Shown: positions 61,505 through 64,000 of the stretch, piece after piece
Position numbering within the stretch: the first letter of the stretch is position 1
Layout of the letters: each line of letters begins with the position of its first letter
From: Melanopsichium pennsylvanicum
Taxonomy: Eukaryota; Basidiomycota; Ustilaginomycetes; Ustilaginales
Length of the DNA: 64,000 nt
Reading direction: 5' to 3'
Assembly: GCA_900208305.1 (NCBI GenBank)
Contig: OAPG01000009.1
Span: 124,001 to 188,000 of the forward strand
Translations under genes and position numbers: made by a program
The notes under the pieces: model-generated
Databases searched by the model: none
What the model saw: the letters and a program-made list of their open reading frames with translations, nothing else
What the model was told of the DNA's origin: nothing

Positions 61505-64000
61505 TTAATCGATGTGAGCAGCCAACCTAGCCTTGATAGCCGAATTCTGAGCGTCAAGTTTCGAGATCTTTGTTTGCAACTCTGCCATCTTTGACATTAA
61601 AAATTCGGTCCTCGCCTTTGCCGCCTCACTGGTCTTTATTTCCGGCTCTCCACCACGCCAAGACAAACTAGAGAAAAATCCTTGTTTCTCCTCCTTCCTC
61701 TCTTCTTCTGGCCATGGGAGTACTGCACCGTTTGTGGAACCTGTTCCGGAGGCGACTTTGAACGGACTCCCTTGTATCATTTTTGAAATGTCTGCAATTT
61801 CGGCTTCGATGGTGTGCAGGCTCTTTTCTGCACTTTCGATCGAACCAGTGTTGGCAAGCAACGTTTGTGTATCGTTAAACACGTGGTCAGATACCAGCCG
61901 TTGGATCGCTTCCTGCATCACTGGTCGTCCAGCACGGATGGCCGAGGGTCGACCATCGTGATGTCGCACAGAGATGATTTCGGCTTGTTCCAACGATTTG
62001 ATCGCTCCTTCATTACCCTTGAATTCGTTGTGGAGTAGGCCATAGTAGCTCACCTCCCCCTTCTTGGCAAGCTTGTTGACCACCGTCCAAGCCTGCGAGC
62101 GTGTCCACGGGAGCGAAGAGGCTTCCGAGGCGTCGTCTCCGAAAGCATTCTTGCGCAGCTCTACCACACTGCGCGAGATGATGTCCTGAACCGCCGACTC
62201 GACAGATTGGCCGAGCGACACTTTCTGTATGAGAGTTTCGAGGTCGGTCAAACGCCCACCCAACTTGTCAACCCATGATGCGGTTTCGTCGTCCAACGCC
62301 GAGGCATACTGCGGTTCAGAAGGTTGCGTCGCGTCGGACTGTGGAAAGTTAAAGTCCGCGTCGGACGTTGCGAAGGCGGCGGGTGTGGACCGGACGGTGG
62401 TTGCAGTAGAGCCATACACAGGAGGCGATGCACCGTTGGCAGCTGACGAAGGGAGAACTGGAAGACGACCCATCTCCCTGAGCTTATCGTAAACGTAGCT
62501 GCGTGCCTTGTCCTCCTCCGCATCAGCTAGGGCGATGCCTTGGAATGGAACATTTGGCAGTGCCTTGGCAAGCTCCTTGCCCATGCCGACCGGATTGTCA
62601 GAGACAAACACCACGTGTGCGATGCCATTGGTCACGAGTTCGGTGGCCCATTCGGCAAGCACTTGATGCAGGATTGCCTGTTTGATACCCTTGTGATGGA
62701 ACTGCTTGATCACCACCACCGGCGAATCGAAAGTCTTGCCTTTCTTGCCGCCCTTGTCGGCATCTATGTCGTACTCGCCAGTGACAAGACTTTGGATTGA
62801 CTCGACAGCATGGTGTGCCAGCTCAGAGGCTTTTTCCTCGAACGATTCCTTCTCGTTGGCCTCTGCGTTGACCGCAGATACAGCGGGAGTGGGTGCGGGA
62901 GCGAAGGGCTTCTTCTCCTTCTTCTCCGCCGCAAGTCGCGCCTTTTCCGCTCTGGCAATCCGTTTTTGCGTCTGCTCATTGATGCGATTCAAAGCGTTTG
63001 TTACAACCGCCAAGATCTGTTTCAATTGTGCATCTGTAGGCGTTGCAAATCCAGCCTTGGACCCGATCAGGCCCACGGCAGCCAGATCGATCATGCTGTT
63101 GATGCTGCTCAGCCAGCTGAAGACGGGCCAGTATCCTGTCTCGTTCGCCAAGGAAGTGATCAACAGCGAATCATTCTTGGCGGTCTTGGCAATGGCGTCG
63201 CAATCAATGACGAGATGCTGAACATCGCGTGTGATAGCTTTATTGACGAGGCCCGACTTACCAGAGCCACGTGGACCGGAGATGGTGACGAAAGTCGAAG
63301 GTTTTTCGCGAATCCATTCTTGGATGGTCTCTGCAGATTGACGACGTTCCCACCAGTCGTCGATGTCACCCTTGACGTTGCCATCGGTATCTTTGAAAAG
63401 ACCAACGGTGTTCTGCTTGAGCCAGGTGTAGACCCGATATTCATCCAAAGAGAAAGTATTGTGGACCTTGCTCTCGACCATGAATTCGCGAACGGGATCA
63501 AAGACCATGTATGAAATGCCACCTATGAGGAAGGCGACGAGTGGAAAGACGAGACGGGGATGGTTCGAGATCCAGTCCCAGGCTTGTTTGCTACGGAGCA
63601 TGCTTCGGAAGGTAATGATGAATCTTGCACCGTTGGGAAGCTCGAGCCCATGTGCGCAGTTTCGAGCGCTAGTTGCGCCACGAGTGCGAGAAAAGGTGAC
63701 GAAGGCTTCCGACGGCTTTTCTTTCGTGATGGATACGATGCGACCGTAAGGACGGAGAGTCTGCCAGAGTTGCTCTTCGCTGGCATCTCCACCTTCCAGC
63801 TTGACAAAGATTCGTGTCGCAGGAAAGATGTTCATGTCCTCCCTGAAAGGCTTGCCCCTGACTACGTGGACGCCCGGAGTGCCTAGGAAGAAGAGAAGAG
63901 GGTTGAAAACTCGGCGAACGCCAGATTTGAGACGCTTTTCGATGATGTTGAGCGATTCTTCGTTCTTTTCGTTGGGATCCTCGCGGTAAGAAAAGGTGAC
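61505..64000 (-). CDS. YME2: Mitochondrial escape protein Yme2/Rna12 (5' end cut by window edge)
   Basis: The minus-strand frame is open from the right edge (codon at 64000-63998) to a TAA at 61505-61507, giving 831 visible residues. The N-terminus lies outside the window, so an internal ATG at 63835 is not the start. Visible order: an RRM-like region (TRIFVKLEGGDAS, LRPYGRIVSI; about 60-130), one membrane helix (LVFPLVAFLIGGISYMVF, ~147-165), and a P-loop ATPase domain with Walker A SGPRGSGKSGLVNKA near 238 followed by LVIDCDAI. A charged linker and an alpha-helical C-terminus end in a coiled coil. Yme2 is an inner mitochondrial membrane protein affecting mtDNA escape and nucleoid structure. 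Confidence 0.93.
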   Translation of the reverse strand, partial: VTFSYREDPNEKNEESLNIIEKRLKSGVRRVFNPLLFFLGTPGVHVVRGKPFREDMNIFPATRIFVKLEGGDASEEQLWQTLRPYGRIVSITKEKPSEAFVTFSRTRGATSARNCAHGLELPNGARFIITFRSMLRSKQAWDWISNHPRLVFPLVAFLIGGISYMVFDPVREFMVESKVHNTFSLDEYRVYTWLKQNTVGLFKDTDGNVKGDIDDWWERRQSAETIQEWIREKPSTFVTISGPRGSGKSGLVNKAITRDVQHLVIDCDAIAKTAKNDSLLITSLANETGYWPVFSWLSSINSMIDLAAVGLIGSKAGFATPTDAQLKQILAVVTNALNRINEQTQKRIARAEKARLAAEKKEKKPFAPAPTPAVSAVNAEANEKESFEEKASELAHHAVESIQSLVTGEYDIDADKGGKKGKTFDSPVVVIKQFHHKGIKQAILHQVLAEWATELVTNGIAHVVFVSDNPVGMGKELAKALPNVPFQGIALADAEEDKARSYVYDKLREMGRLPVLPSSAANGASPPVYGSTATTVRSTPAAFATSDADFNFPQSDATQPSEPQYASALDDETASWVDKLGGRLTDLETLIQKVSLGQSVESAVQDIISRSVVELRKNAFGDDASEASSLPWTRSQAWTVVNKLAKKGEVSYYGLLHNEFKGNEGAIKSLEQAEIISVRHHDGRPSAIRAGRPVMQEAIQRLVSDHVFNDTQTLLANTGSIESAEKSLHTIEAEIADISKMIQGSPFKVASGTGSTNGAVLPWPEEERKEEKQGFFSSLSWRGGEPEIKTSEAAKARTEFLMSKMAELQTKISKLDAQNSAIKARLAAHID

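Overview
The window is eukaryotic nuclear DNA from a fungus. Genes are densely packed on both strands and mostly intron-poor. Spliced genes have short GT-AG introns, and non-coding gaps are rich in microsatellites. Gene content (YPT1, RPB5, RIP1, NSE4, VPS11, UTP23, YME2) is core fungal. The KH-domain protein architecture, the long low-complexity insertions and the basidiomycete-type membrane receptors point to a smut fungus (Ustilaginales, relatives of Ustilago/Sporisorium). That placement is inference, not something read from a marker gene. No CRISPR array, tRNA, rRNA, transposon ORF or bacterial operon is visible.

Layout. 0-10 kb, plus strand: the 3' part of a multi-KH RNA-binding protein that runs off the left edge, RPB5, a four-exon ERF4/GOLGA7-type palmitoyltransferase accessory gene, and an SRR1-domain gene. 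10-13 kb, minus: NSE4 (SMC5/6 complex) and three-exon YPT1. 15-18.4 kb, plus: a single ORF joining indoleamine 2,3-dioxygenase to a 4'-phosphopantetheinyl transferase. 18.7-24.3 kb, minus: TRAPPC13 and a GH5 steryl-glucosidase-like enzyme. 24.7-28.6 kb: a tocopherol-cyclase-like protein (plus) converging on a single-pass membrane protein (minus). 30-38.7 kb: UTP23 (plus), p150Glued dynactin and Rieske protein RIP1 (minus). 40.8-49 kb, plus: SNZ1/PDX1, a serine-rich secreted protein and a large unrecognised protein whose N-terminus looks mis-framed. 49.7-58.3 kb, minus: a small membrane protein, VPS11 and a divergent mitochondrial-carrier-like protein. 58.6-64 kb: a signal-peptide/Cys-rich/TM protein resembling JTB (plus), a small hydrophilic protein (minus) and YME2 (minus), which runs off the right edge.

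The genes do not form an operon or an obvious biosynthetic cluster. Several share membrane traffic as a theme (YPT1, TRAPPC13, VPS11, p150Glued, ERF4), but I regard this as loose co-location. The most unusual items are the IDO-PPTase fusion, the JTB-like protein, the fungal tocopherol-cyclase-like protein, coding-like segments in a second frame at the 5' end of the 46-49 kb gene, and a recurrent TACTGTA/TACAGTA heptamer found only in non-coding DNA, with a tight cluster at 29.2-30.0 kb.
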